Assembly (NCBI GenBank): GCA_016285265.1
Contig: JAEEQL010000004.1
Coordinates: forward strand, 1-58,031
Source: Lachnospiraceae bacterium
GTDB lineage: Bacteria > Bacillota > Clostridia > Lachnospirales > Lachnospiraceae
Direction of reading: 5' to 3'
Length of the DNA: 58,031 bases
The notes below the pieces were generated by a model. The model was not told where the DNA came from and searched no databases. It was given only the letters and a program-made list of their open reading frames with translations. Both the position numbers and the translations under genes were made by a program. Positions within the stretch are counted from its first letter, which is position 1. Every line of letters starts with the position of its first letter. Positions 1 to 8,291 of the stretch are shown here, in pieces.

Positions 1-25
1 GCTTTCTCATATCCCGCACATATTG

Positions 26-31
26 TATAAT
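26..31 (+). promoter_or_regulatory. Probable -10 box for the DHH phosphoesterase gene
   Basis: A perfect TATAAT lies 43 bases before the chosen start codon. The matching -35 region would fall in the first bases of the window and shows no clear TTGACA. The call rests on the -10 alone. Confidence 0.4.
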
Positions 32-73
32 AAGGCAGTAACTATATTAACATAGTTTATGAGGGAGCGTAAC

Positions 74-1600
74 ATGAAACTGTCCGATCTTCTCAAGTTC
101 GACAATATCGTCATCCAGTGCCACGACAACCCCGACGCAGATGCCATTGGTTCCGGCTTTGCCCTCTATTCTTTCTTTAAGGAAAAAGGAAAAAAAGTCC
201 GCTTCATCTACTCGGGTAAGAAAAAGATATCGAAGTCCAACCTCGAGTATCTAATCAGCGCTCTTGAGATCCCCATCGAATTCGAAACATCCAACATAGG
301 TAATCCCGACCTGCTCTTAACCTGCGATTGTCAGTACGGCGAGAGCAATGTTACCATGTTCGATGCCAAGGAGATCGCCATCATCGACCATCACCAGGTC
401 GCTCCCGGCAAGAGGCTTCCCAAGCTCCATGAGATCAGATCCGGAATCGGCTCCTGCTGTACCGTCATCTGGGACATGATGAAAAAGGAAAAATACCAGC
501 CCGGACCGGAAGTATCATCCGCAATGTATTACGGGCTTTTCACCGATACCAACTCCCTGTCCGAACTGTTCCATCCCCTGGACAAGGATATGCTTGAAGA
601 ATTATTCGTCGATCAGGTCCTCCTCAGAAGACTGAACGGAATGAACATCTCCCTCGAAGAGGCCAAGATCGCAGGCGTTGCACTTCTCGGTGTCGAATAT
701 CATCAGGATCACAATTATGCGATCCTTGAAGCTCAGCCCTGTGACCCCAACATCCTCGGACTCATAAGTGACTTCTTCCTGGCCGTCGATACGGTCAATG
801 TATGTCTCGTCTTCTCGGTACTCGATTACGGCGTAAAGTTCTCCATCAGAAGCGACTATGCCGAGGTCCGTGCCGATGAGCTTGCTGCTTACATCTCAGA
901 AAAGATCGGAAGCGGCGGCGGACACGTCAACAAGGCCGGCGGATTCATCCAGAACGAGCTCCTTGAACAGGAATACAAAAGGTATGCCGAATCTTCCGAC
1001 AAGGAAAAAGCCGCAGCGGTCACTTCCATTCTCCGCGAAAGACTGCATGATTACTTCACAAGCGTGGATGTCATCTATGCAGGAAAGACCAAGGTGCCCA
1101 CAAAGGGAATGAAGGAATACGTCAAGATGCCCATCAAACAGGGCTATGTGATCCCGAAGGAATTCCTTCCCATCGGTACCAAGGTCCTCGTCAGAACACT
1201 GGAGGGCGATATCTATCTGACAGTCGAAGAAGACACCGTCATCATGATCGGAATAAGAGGCGAGGTCTATCCTTCCACCCAGACCGTATTCAAAAAGAAT
1301 TACAAAAAGCTCAAAGGCAAATATGACCTGAAGCTTGAATACTCACCCACCGTAAGGATCCTTTCTACCAGTGAGATCATCAATCTCATCCCCGTAGCAA
1401 AAATGTGTGTATCCACAGGCGGAAACCACATCCTTGCAAGACCGCTGAAGAGAAGGGCCAAGGTCTTCACCAAGTGGCTCAAGAACGATTACCTTAACGG
1501 AGAGATCGGCGATTATCTTGCAATGAAAGCTTCCGATCAGGACGATGTATATATCATCGGCAAAGATCTCTTCAAGGAATCATACGAACTCGTAAAGTGA
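74..1600 (+). CDS. DHH family phosphoesterase with long C-terminal extension
   Basis: A cytosolic phosphoesterase of the DHH/DHHA1 superfamily (NrnA / c-di-AMP phosphodiesterase-like), expected to use divalent metals to cleave short oligonucleotides or nucleotide second messengers. Visible motifs are HDNPDADAIGS near residue 20, IIDHH near residue 105, TDTNS, and the DHHA1 glycine motif GSGGGH near residue 280. I start at 74 because GAGGGAG lies six bases upstream; the longer track start at 59 overlaps that ribosome site. At 508 residues it is about 180 longer than a standard NrnA. The region after residue ~320 is unfamiliar to me; it may recognise substrate or bind a partner. The gene stands alone and ends in a terminator. 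The superfamily is firm, the substrate is not known. Confidence 0.88.
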   Translation: MKLSDLLKFDNIVIQCHDNPDADAIGSGFALYSFFKEKGKKVRFIYSGKKKISKSNLEYLISALEIPIEFETSNIGNPDLLLTCDCQYGESNVTMFDAKEIAIIDHHQVAPGKRLPKLHEIRSGIGSCCTVIWDMMKKEKYQPGPEVSSAMYYGLFTDTNSLSELFHPLDKDMLEELFVDQVLLRRLNGMNISLEEAKIAGVALLGVEYHQDHNYAILEAQPCDPNILGLISDFFLAVDTVNVCLVFSVLDYGVKFSIRSDYAEVRADELAAYISEKIGSGGGHVNKAGGFIQNELLEQEYKRYAESSDKEKAAAVTSILRERLHDYFTSVDVIYAGKTKVPTKGMKEYVKMPIKQGYVIPKEFLPIGTKVLVRTLEGDIYLTVEEDTVIMIGIRGEVYPSTQTVFKKNYKKLKGKYDLKLEYSPTVRILSTSEIINLIPVAKMCVSTGGNHILARPLKRRAKVFTKWLKNDYLNGEIGDYLAMKASDQDDVYIIGKDLFKESYELVK

Positions 1601-1623
1601 TCTTCGCATTATCAATTCATATA

Positions 1624-1653
1624 AAAAGCCGGAAGGTTTTCCTTCCGGCTTTA
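1624..1653. terminator. Bidirectional intrinsic terminator
   Basis: The stem AAAGCCGGAAGG / CCTTCCGGCTTT has a TTTT loop and A/T tracts on both sides. It lies between the convergent DHH gene and the TIR-propeller gene and can serve both. Confidence 0.85.
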
Positions 1654-1666
1654 CTTATTATACTTT

Positions 1667-4600
1667 CTATGAGATTCCGTACATATTCTTCATCTCTTCA
1701 CTGAGAGTTTCGCTTCCGACGTATTCAACTCCCCTTTCGATCATTTCCTCTACGGAAAGTCTGTCATAATACAGGACTGCCGAGGTTCCGGGAAGATCCA
1801 TGTATGACTTTACGTAAAATCTTCCGTTTTCACGGTCGAAACACTTAAGTCCGTACAGGGTGGTCCGCATCTCAAATTCTTCCATATCTACCAGATTGCT
1901 GCATTCTCCGCAAGTAACAATCAGATCATCTTCCGTAAGTGAAAGAGAAGAATTATCGTAGGTGACGGAGGGATTACCTTCCAATTGAATGCTGCCGTTC
2001 ATGTTACCATCGAGATCATACAGCATCAGGATACCGGTCTGTGAGCAGACGATCAGTCCCTTATCGCAAAAGAGTATATTCTCTATCTCCGAATCCCCCT
2101 TGGGGATCGTAAGGAATATTCCGTCCGTGATATCATACATATTTACATAGTTTCCGCATCCTATCGCATATTTTTCCGAAGCCTCATCCCAAACGGCAAA
2201 AGAGCCGTCGGCACATGCGGTTTCCGTGTACGAGCCGCTTTCAAGATCGATGAAATAAGCAGTCTCATTATCTGCCATAAAATCGCCGCAAATATATATT
2301 GCTTTCTTTCCGTCCGGAGACACGGCCAGTCTTCCCAGACCGTATTTTATGGCTTCATCATCTGCGACCTCCACTCTCTCGGAAGTGTGCGCAATACAGT
2401 CATATATATATATGCCGGAAGGAAGATCACCGTATCCGATCGCAGAAATGAACATCTTATCGTCCACGCAGCATTCCGTGATAGTGCCTGAGCAGGGGAT
2501 TCCCTCAACCCGGCTGATCGTTCCGTCGGACGTATCGACCATAAACAATTTATCGCCCAAGAAATCGTCCTCCGAAAGTGAATTTCTGTTTACAAAATAT
2601 GCTTTGCCATCCGAAGCTGCATATATCAGCCTTACCGACACGTAAGAATCTCCGTCAACAACAGTCTTCCATTCGATCTTTCCCGCGGAGGCATCGTAGC
2701 AATACAGATTCATGCTGCTGCCTAAAAACAGGATCTTATCACCGCACTGAAGCGCCTGTCTTATCTGGTCGCCTTCCTCAATCCCCTCTATGGTGTGAAA
2801 ACCTGTGTCATAGAACTCTGAATCATACTCTATTATCCCTGTATCATCCGAATAATTTACCAGGAAATGAACATCATCTTCTTCTTCGGAATAACATGCC
2901 GCCACATCACCGAGCCCATCCTGAAAATAATCGTAGGAGACAATGCCGAGCCCATCTGAGGAAAACGGAGCATAGACGTATTTTCCGCTTCTTAATACAA
3001 GCACGATCCCTTTGCCGTTATCGGTCAGGTATGAGTAAACATTCTCGCCCAGCATCTCTGTGTCAAACAACACTTTTCCAGTTGCAAGATCAAACATGTA
3101 CAGCTTGTTGGAGAAAACGGCACAGACAGCCGGGATCATTTCTCCGGATTTGTCGAAATCACAAAAATGGATCTGCGTGTTTGCGTATGATAAAGTATAA
3201 GGAACATCAGCTTCCCACTCTTCTTTGCCGGTAGTTACATCGAATTTCGCCGTTGTGCGGATACTGCTGGTGAGAAATGCAGCCGAGCCTATCTGAAAAG
3301 ATCCTAAGTCCGAGCTTTCCTTTTCGTAGGAGATGATAAGATCATTATCCTCAGTAAATCTCATGGAAAAAAACTGACCGAACGTTTCGGAAAGCGGTGT
3401 AAATTCGGATGCATTACGATCATATACCGATATTACAGGCGCTTCCTGGTATTTGGAGGATACTACAGCTATAAGGTGTCCGTCCTTGGATGCCTTCAAT
3501 GCGGTTATGTAAGGCACGTAGATTGAAAAGCTGTTTTCTTCCTCTTCGCTTCGGATGTTCAAATCTAATTCGACCGATCCTGTAAGTACATCAAGGACCA
3601 TTGCATGAGTCTGTCCGGCAAAAAGAATTTCCTTACCTTCGGTGATCATCTGCAATGATTTCTTCTTGGAATAGCATACATGATCTTCATCTAGTTCCAG
3701 ACTCCAGAGCACATTTTCATATGAAGCGTCATAGGCGATCAGTTTTTTTTCATAGTTTATCACCAGAATACCCTCTCTGTTTATGGCAATATCCTGGGTT
3801 TCCCTGCCTTCGCGGGGGATCACCTTATAAACACTGTGGTCAGAGAGGCTCCATATCGTGACATCACCGCAGGCATCAAGCGCGATCAGTTTGGTCTGAT
3901 CCTGAGTGACAAAATATTTCTCAATCGGATATGCTGTGGAGTACCTCCATACAGGCTCCATGGCAAAGGCTCCCGGAGTAAGATAACAGCTCAGAGCATT
4001 GGTCAGCGCATACTCCGCCCTGGTTGTTACAGGTCTGTCATTACCTTCGGAAGGAAGTGCTGCAAGCGCAAGAAGAACTGCATTTACTCTGTCATCTTTA
4101 GCAAGAAACTGGCCCGATACTGTCGCAAGGTACTCGGACTGATTCCTGAGAGATTCCTCATAATTCGCCTGGGCAGTCTCGTAATTGGCCTGGGCGAGCA
4201 TATAGTTATCCTGGGCCAGCTGGTAGTTCTGCTGGGCCAGATCATAGTTCATTCTGATCTGCATAAGACTCCACACAAGGTATGCCATTACGCAGAGACC
4301 GGCACATGTGGAGATTGTTCCGATTATCGCATTTCTTCTTCTTTCATACTGTCTTCTTCTCTGTACAAGCTCATCATACGAGCATCCCAGAAGCGAAGCC
4401 GCAAGTCTGGGCAGTTCCACCTTGCGTGCCTTCTTGATGCCGATCCTGTAATCACAGCTGAGGGGCTCAATGAGTGCCTCTCTTGTCTCGGTGGTTCCGT
4501 CGGCCTTCTTTATGGTGATCGTATCATGCTGCAGGATGTCAGGGATGACATCCTCGGGCTCACCGTCTACAAGAACGGTGAAGATCTCTTTTTTCGTATG

Positions 4601-4900
4601 GTACTTAAGGAAGGTCTCGATCTCCTTCCTTACCCAGATGGATTCACTCGTCCTGGTCGAGCAGATGACGATCAGGTTATCCGAATTCTTGATAGCTTCA
4701 TCTATATCATCGTTAAGATCCGCAGTGATGGGAAGTTCTTCCTTATCGCGGAATACTCTCTCGAATCTCTTGATCCCCGTCTTCTGCTGGATGGCAGGCG
4801 GGATCTTGAACCTTTCAAGCGATCTCTGCACTTCCGAAGCAATCTTTATGTCTTCGGGAGCATGTCTGTATGAAATAAATGCATTGTACTTATTTGCCAT
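1667..4900 (-). CDS. TIR domain / transmembrane / coiled-coil / beta-propeller protein
   Basis: A 1077-residue membrane protein with a cytosolic TIR domain at residues ~1-150 (FISYRH box 1), one membrane helix at ~191-213, a five-unit heptad repeat of the form NYxxAQx at ~218-252, then a long WD40/PQQ-like beta-propeller region to the end. The propeller is probably extracytoplasmic. The segment SIWVRKEIETF places Glu93 where the catalytic glutamate of TIR NADases such as SARM1 sits, so NAD cleavage is plausible but unproven. I choose the start at 4900 because GGAGG stands eight bases before it; the track start at 4960 has no such site. It is divergent from an XRE regulator. It may sense something outside the cell and signal inward, or act in defence. 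Confidence 0.85.
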   Translation of the reverse strand: MANKYNAFISYRHAPEDIKIASEVQRSLERFKIPPAIQQKTGIKRFERVFRDKEELPITADLNDDIDEAIKNSDNLIVICSTRTSESIWVRKEIETFLKYHTKKEIFTVLVDGEPEDVIPDILQHDTITIKKADGTTETREALIEPLSCDYRIGIKKARKVELPRLAASLLGCSYDELVQRRRQYERRRNAIIGTISTCAGLCVMAYLVWSLMQIRMNYDLAQQNYQLAQDNYMLAQANYETAQANYEESLRNQSEYLATVSGQFLAKDDRVNAVLLALAALPSEGNDRPVTTRAEYALTNALSCYLTPGAFAMEPVWRYSTAYPIEKYFVTQDQTKLIALDACGDVTIWSLSDHSVYKVIPREGRETQDIAINREGILVINYEKKLIAYDASYENVLWSLELDEDHVCYSKKKSLQMITEGKEILFAGQTHAMVLDVLTGSVELDLNIRSEEEENSFSIYVPYITALKASKDGHLIAVVSSKYQEAPVISVYDRNASEFTPLSETFGQFFSMRFTEDNDLIISYEKESSDLGSFQIGSAAFLTSSIRTTAKFDVTTGKEEWEADVPYTLSYANTQIHFCDFDKSGEMIPAVCAVFSNKLYMFDLATGKVLFDTEMLGENVYSYLTDNGKGIVLVLRSGKYVYAPFSSDGLGIVSYDYFQDGLGDVAACYSEEEDDVHFLVNYSDDTGIIEYDSEFYDTGFHTIEGIEEGDQIRQALQCGDKILFLGSSMNLYCYDASAGKIEWKTVVDGDSYVSVRLIYAASDGKAYFVNRNSLSEDDFLGDKLFMVDTSDGTISRVEGIPCSGTITECCVDDKMFISAIGYGDLPSGIYIYDCIAHTSERVEVADDEAIKYGLGRLAVSPDGKKAIYICGDFMADNETAYFIDLESGSYTETACADGSFAVWDEASEKYAIGCGNYVNMYDITDGIFLTIPKGDSEIENILFCDKGLIVCSQTGILMLYDLDGNMNGSIQLEGNPSVTYDNSSLSLTEDDLIVTCGECSNLVDMEEFEMRTTLYGLKCFDRENGRFYVKSYMDLPGTSAVLYYDRLSVEEMIERGVEYVGSETLSEEMKNMYGIS

Positions 4901-5104
4901 GTAATGATCCTCCGGGCGTAAATCCGCACATACATAATTATTATACCACGTGACCGGCATGATTTTTATAACTCTGAGTGATTATTTATCCGCAAAATAT
5001 AACCTATGCCGTATGGAATCTGTATTTTTCCTTCTTTACCATCTATATAGACGGTCAAATCTGCCGTTTCGTCACATTGAAATGTATATACAGGGGGATA
5101 CCAT

Positions 5105-5575
5105 ATGGATTTTATTGTGAACGGAATACTATGTGAAACCCGTCCGGGAAGGACAAAAGAAGAAAAGCTCCGGGAGATCATGACTTTTCTCGACCTTAAA
5201 TACTCCGCGCAGGGAAGCTCGGAAGCGTGGCCCGGACCGAAGGACGCGAGGATCATTCTCGGAAACAGCGTAAGGTCGGTTCGGGAAAGGATAAAGCATA
5301 CGCAGGATGAACTCGCAATGATCCTCGGAATCAGGCAGGCCGAGGTTTCATATATAGAGAATGGATGCAGAATGATAACCACCCAGGAGATCCTCAAGCT
5401 CTTCGATTATGTACCCGACATTAACAAAGAGATCTTCTTCGGAGGAAAGAGCAGATTTACGAGACCGACGGATCAAAAATACATCTACGCCTGCTCACTT
5501 CTGAACTCATACGGATTCGACTGTCTGAGCGACCAGCTGGATCTCCTTATAGGCCAGCTCAGATACCACATATAA
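5105..5575 (+). CDS. XRE family helix-turn-helix regulator
   Basis: A 156-residue DNA-binding protein. The Cro/C1-type helix-turn-helix covers about residues 50-110, with the typical pattern of RERIKHTQDELAMILGI followed by EVSYIENG. An N-terminal ~45-residue segment and a C-terminal ~40-residue helical tail are not recognised. The start has GGGGG about seven bases upstream. It is divergent from the TIR-propeller gene and lies 15 bases ahead of a DUF5688-like gene, so it may control either or both. Confidence 0.85.
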   Translation: MDFIVNGILCETRPGRTKEEKLREIMTFLDLKYSAQGSSEAWPGPKDARIILGNSVRSVRERIKHTQDELAMILGIRQAEVSYIENGCRMITTQEILKLFDYVPDINKEIFFGGKSRFTRPTDQKYIYACSLLNSYGFDCLSDQLDLLIGQLRYHI

Positions 5576-5590
5576 AAGAAAGGAAAGAAT

Positions 5591-6439
5591 ATGCGCTTTG
5601 AAAACAGGGAAGACCCCATGCTGTGGATAAACAGGGCAAAGAACGGATATTACGATATACGGGGAAGCCTGTGCGTAACCGGCTCCGAAACAAAAGGAAG
5701 ATCTGTCCCGGGCATCACGGAAGTATCAATGGTAAGAAAAGGAATAACGGTAAGACTTAACAGATATGCATACCAGGACGGAGAGCATCTGCTGATCCCG
5801 GTAAGTCGTGATGAAGCCGCAAGCTGGAATGTTCCGCTGAATGCAGTCTTCAAGGATGCCATAGCCAACACTTCCCTCCTGTTCCCGCCCAGGATATACG
5901 ATCTGAAAACAGGATGCTATATTGACTATCCGCCCGAAGCACTTGTCCCGCCGGATCTGTACGACTACGAAAGAAGCGTGCCGGAATCCATGGCCGCGGA
6001 AGATGTGCCGGAAGATGACTCCGGTCTCAGGCTCATTGTCAGTACCTCTCCCATTGTCGGTAATACTCCCATCCTTTATCCGGACCTGCTTTTCATACTC
6101 GGAAGGACAATAAAAAAGGATCCGACGATCCTTATCTGCGAACCCGGAAAGATGTTCGTGTTCGACGGCGCGGACAGACACTCGATTGAAAAGTACATAG
6201 ACAGATACAAAAAGAGATTCGGTATAACCTCGCCGGATCCCCGCATCTACAAATACCTCCGAAAGAATAAGCAGCTTTTGGACAACACTTCCGTTAAGGA
6301 AGAACCTGATACGGAGTTTCCCAAAGAATCAAATATCCCCCGTGGCAGCATAGCAAGTGCCTGGGGGGATATTGAAAGCAGAAACAGATTACTTGATTGG
6401 AAAAGAAGATACGGCAAAGGCGATGATACGATCAGCTGA
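5591..6439 (+). CDS. DUF5688-like protein of unknown function
   Basis: A 282-residue soluble protein without signal peptide or membrane helix. The central stretch around residues 155-195 (a segment with VGNTPILYPDLL followed by a predicted strand ending in MFVFDG) resembles the core of DUF5688 proteins, which are common in Lachnospiraceae and have no known role. This assignment is from memory of the family pattern and is tentative. The ribosome site AAGGAAAG precedes the start, and the gene follows the XRE regulator by 15 bases, suggesting one transcript. Its last eight bases overlap the convergent ABC transporter gene. Confidence 0.6.
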   Translation: MRFENREDPMLWINRAKNGYYDIRGSLCVTGSETKGRSVPGITEVSMVRKGITVRLNRYAYQDGEHLLIPVSRDEAASWNVPLNAVFKDAIANTSLLFPPRIYDLKTGCYIDYPPEALVPPDLYDYERSVPESMAAEDVPEDDSGLRLIVSTSPIVGNTPILYPDLLFILGRTIKKDPTILICEPGKMFVFDGADRHSIEKYIDRYKKRFGITSPDPRIYKYLRKNKQLLDNTSVKEEPDTEFPKESNIPRGSIASAWGDIESRNRLLDWKRRYGKGDDTIS

Positions 6440-8246
6440 AAGCTTCAAGCTGAGATTCGCAGAGCCTTCTGTAATTGCCGTTTTCTATCTTCATGAGTTC
6501 CTCGTGGGTTCCCTTTTCCTCTATCATTCCGTGGTCGACATACATGATGCAGTCGGCATTCCTGATGGTGGAAAGTCTGTGTGCGATGATGAACGAAGTC
6601 CTTCCCTTGAGCATCCTTGCAAGACCTTCCTGAAGGAGGATCTCAGTCTCCGTATCTATCGCTGCGGTAGCTTCGTCAAGGATAAGTATCCTGGGATCCG
6701 CAAGAACCGCTCTTGCAAAGGAGATAAGCTGCCTCTGGCCGGCTGACAGTCTCGAGCCTCTCTCATTGACCTCGGTATCATAGCCCTTCTCAAGTGACAT
6801 GATGAAGTCGTGAGCACGTACGGTCTTGGCTGCCTTTATTACATCCTCATCCGATGCATCCTTGTTGCCGTAGCGGATATTATCCATTATCGTTCCCGAG
6901 AAGATAAAGGAATCCTGCATCATTACACCCATCTGTGTTCTGAGGGACTTTATCGTCACATCCTCTATGTTTACTCCGTCGATGAGTATCTCTCCCGATG
7001 TGACGTTATAGAACCTGCTGATCAGGTTTACGATGGTGGTCTTGCCGGCTCCGGTGGGTCCGACTATCGCATAGCTTTCTCCGGGCTTTACCTTGAAGGA
7101 GACGCCGTGAAGAACCTCAACACCATCCTCGTAAGCAAACTTGACATCCTTGTATTCGACCTCGCCCTTGATCTCGGGCATCTGTCCGGCGCCCTCTTTG
7201 TCCTTTACAAGAACAGGTGCATCTATTGTTTCGAATATTCTCTCGAGATATGACACCGCTGTCAGGAGCGAATTGTAGAAGTTCGCAAGTGTCATGATTG
7301 GCTGCCAGAACCTTGAAGCATATCCGGCAAAAGCAATGAGAAGTCCTGCGGTTATAGTTACGTTTCCTTTTGCAAGCCAGCCTATTCCGAGGACATATAT
7401 AATGCTGGCAGAGATAACGTTTATGTTGTTGATGACGGGCCAGAGTATGAAATTGTACTTGACTGCGGTAAGCCAGGATTTCTGTGCTTCCTTATTGAGG
7501 GTGTTGAAATAGTCGGTATTGTAATCCTCTCTTACGAATGACTGGGTTACGCGGATCCCGTTTACGGATTCCGCAATATAAGCGTTCAGGTTGGACTGCT
7601 TGTTGGACTGGATCTGCCATGCCTTGTGCTGTCTGCTCTTGATGAACACTATGATGAATACCAGTACCGGCATTCCGCACAAAACGATCAGAGTGAACCT
7701 TACATCGAGATACAGCATGTAGACCACGATGAATATCATGGAGAAGATATCAGTGATCGTATTGACGATACCGTTCGACAGAAGATCCGACAGGTTGTTT
7801 ACATAATTGACCACCCTGACCTGAATCTTGCCGTGGGGCTTGTCGTCGAAATAGGAAAAGGGCAGCTCCTGCAGGTGGATGAACAGTTCTCTTCTGAGAT
7901 TGTAGATGACTCCCTGTCCTACCTGGGAAGTGAGTTTGATCTTGGCCCTTGTGATAAGTGCGCACACAACGGTGATCAGGAAAGTGACTGCCGAATAGAA
8001 GACTATCTTCTTAATGGCATCACTTTCGCTCAGTCCGGTTCCGAAATTCGATTCGGTAACAACATCCATGACATTCTTCATGAAAATGGGAATGAGCATC
8101 GAAAGTCCGCTCGATACGATCATGATCCCGACCGCGAGCGAAAGCTTTCCCTTGAAGGCACCGACATACTTTCCCAGCCTCTTAAGCTGTTCCAGGTCAA
8201 ATGACTCCTCTAAATATTCATCTTCGTTAATCTTATTTCTTGCCAT
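6432..8246 (-). CDS. ABC exporter half-transporter, subunit with catalytic Walker B
   Basis: A 604-residue membrane-spanning half-transporter: six-helix exporter domain (residues ~30-330) fused to a nucleotide-binding domain. Walker A is GPTGAGKT, Walker B is ILILDEAT with the catalytic glutamate, and the switch histidine is present in IAHRLST. The signature motif is LSAGQ instead of LSGGQ. The neighbour upstream has the complementary defects, which is the pattern of heterodimeric exporters such as TM287/288 and BmrCD. The ribosome site GGAGAA precedes the start. It is 45 bases downstream of its partner gene. The cargo may be a drug, lipid or peptide. Confidence 0.93.
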   Translation of the reverse strand: MARNKINEDEYLEESFDLEQLKRLGKYVGAFKGKLSLAVGIMIVSSGLSMLIPIFMKNVMDVVTESNFGTGLSESDAIKKIVFYSAVTFLITVVCALITRAKIKLTSQVGQGVIYNLRRELFIHLQELPFSYFDDKPHGKIQVRVVNYVNNLSDLLSNGIVNTITDIFSMIFIVVYMLYLDVRFTLIVLCGMPVLVFIIVFIKSRQHKAWQIQSNKQSNLNAYIAESVNGIRVTQSFVREDYNTDYFNTLNKEAQKSWLTAVKYNFILWPVINNINVISASIIYVLGIGWLAKGNVTITAGLLIAFAGYASRFWQPIMTLANFYNSLLTAVSYLERIFETIDAPVLVKDKEGAGQMPEIKGEVEYKDVKFAYEDGVEVLHGVSFKVKPGESYAIVGPTGAGKTTIVNLISRFYNVTSGEILIDGVNIEDVTIKSLRTQMGVMMQDSFIFSGTIMDNIRYGNKDASDEDVIKAAKTVRAHDFIMSLEKGYDTEVNERGSRLSAGQRQLISFARAVLADPRILILDEATAAIDTETEILLQEGLARMLKGRTSFIIAHRLSTIRNADCIMYVDHGMIEEKGTHEELMKIENGNYRRLCESQLEAFS

Positions 8247-8291
8247 TATTATTCTCCGTCATACCAACGGTTCCATATACATTCAAATGCC

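Noticed and set aside
2578-3234. 218-residue plus-strand ORF inside the propeller region
   Set aside because: Composition is unlike a real protein (rich in His, Arg, Ser, Pro) and it is antisense to the TIR gene.
3836-4873. 345-residue plus-strand ORF inside the TIR gene
   Set aside because: It is antisense to a gene with clear domains, has no ribosome site, and shows no recognisable motif.
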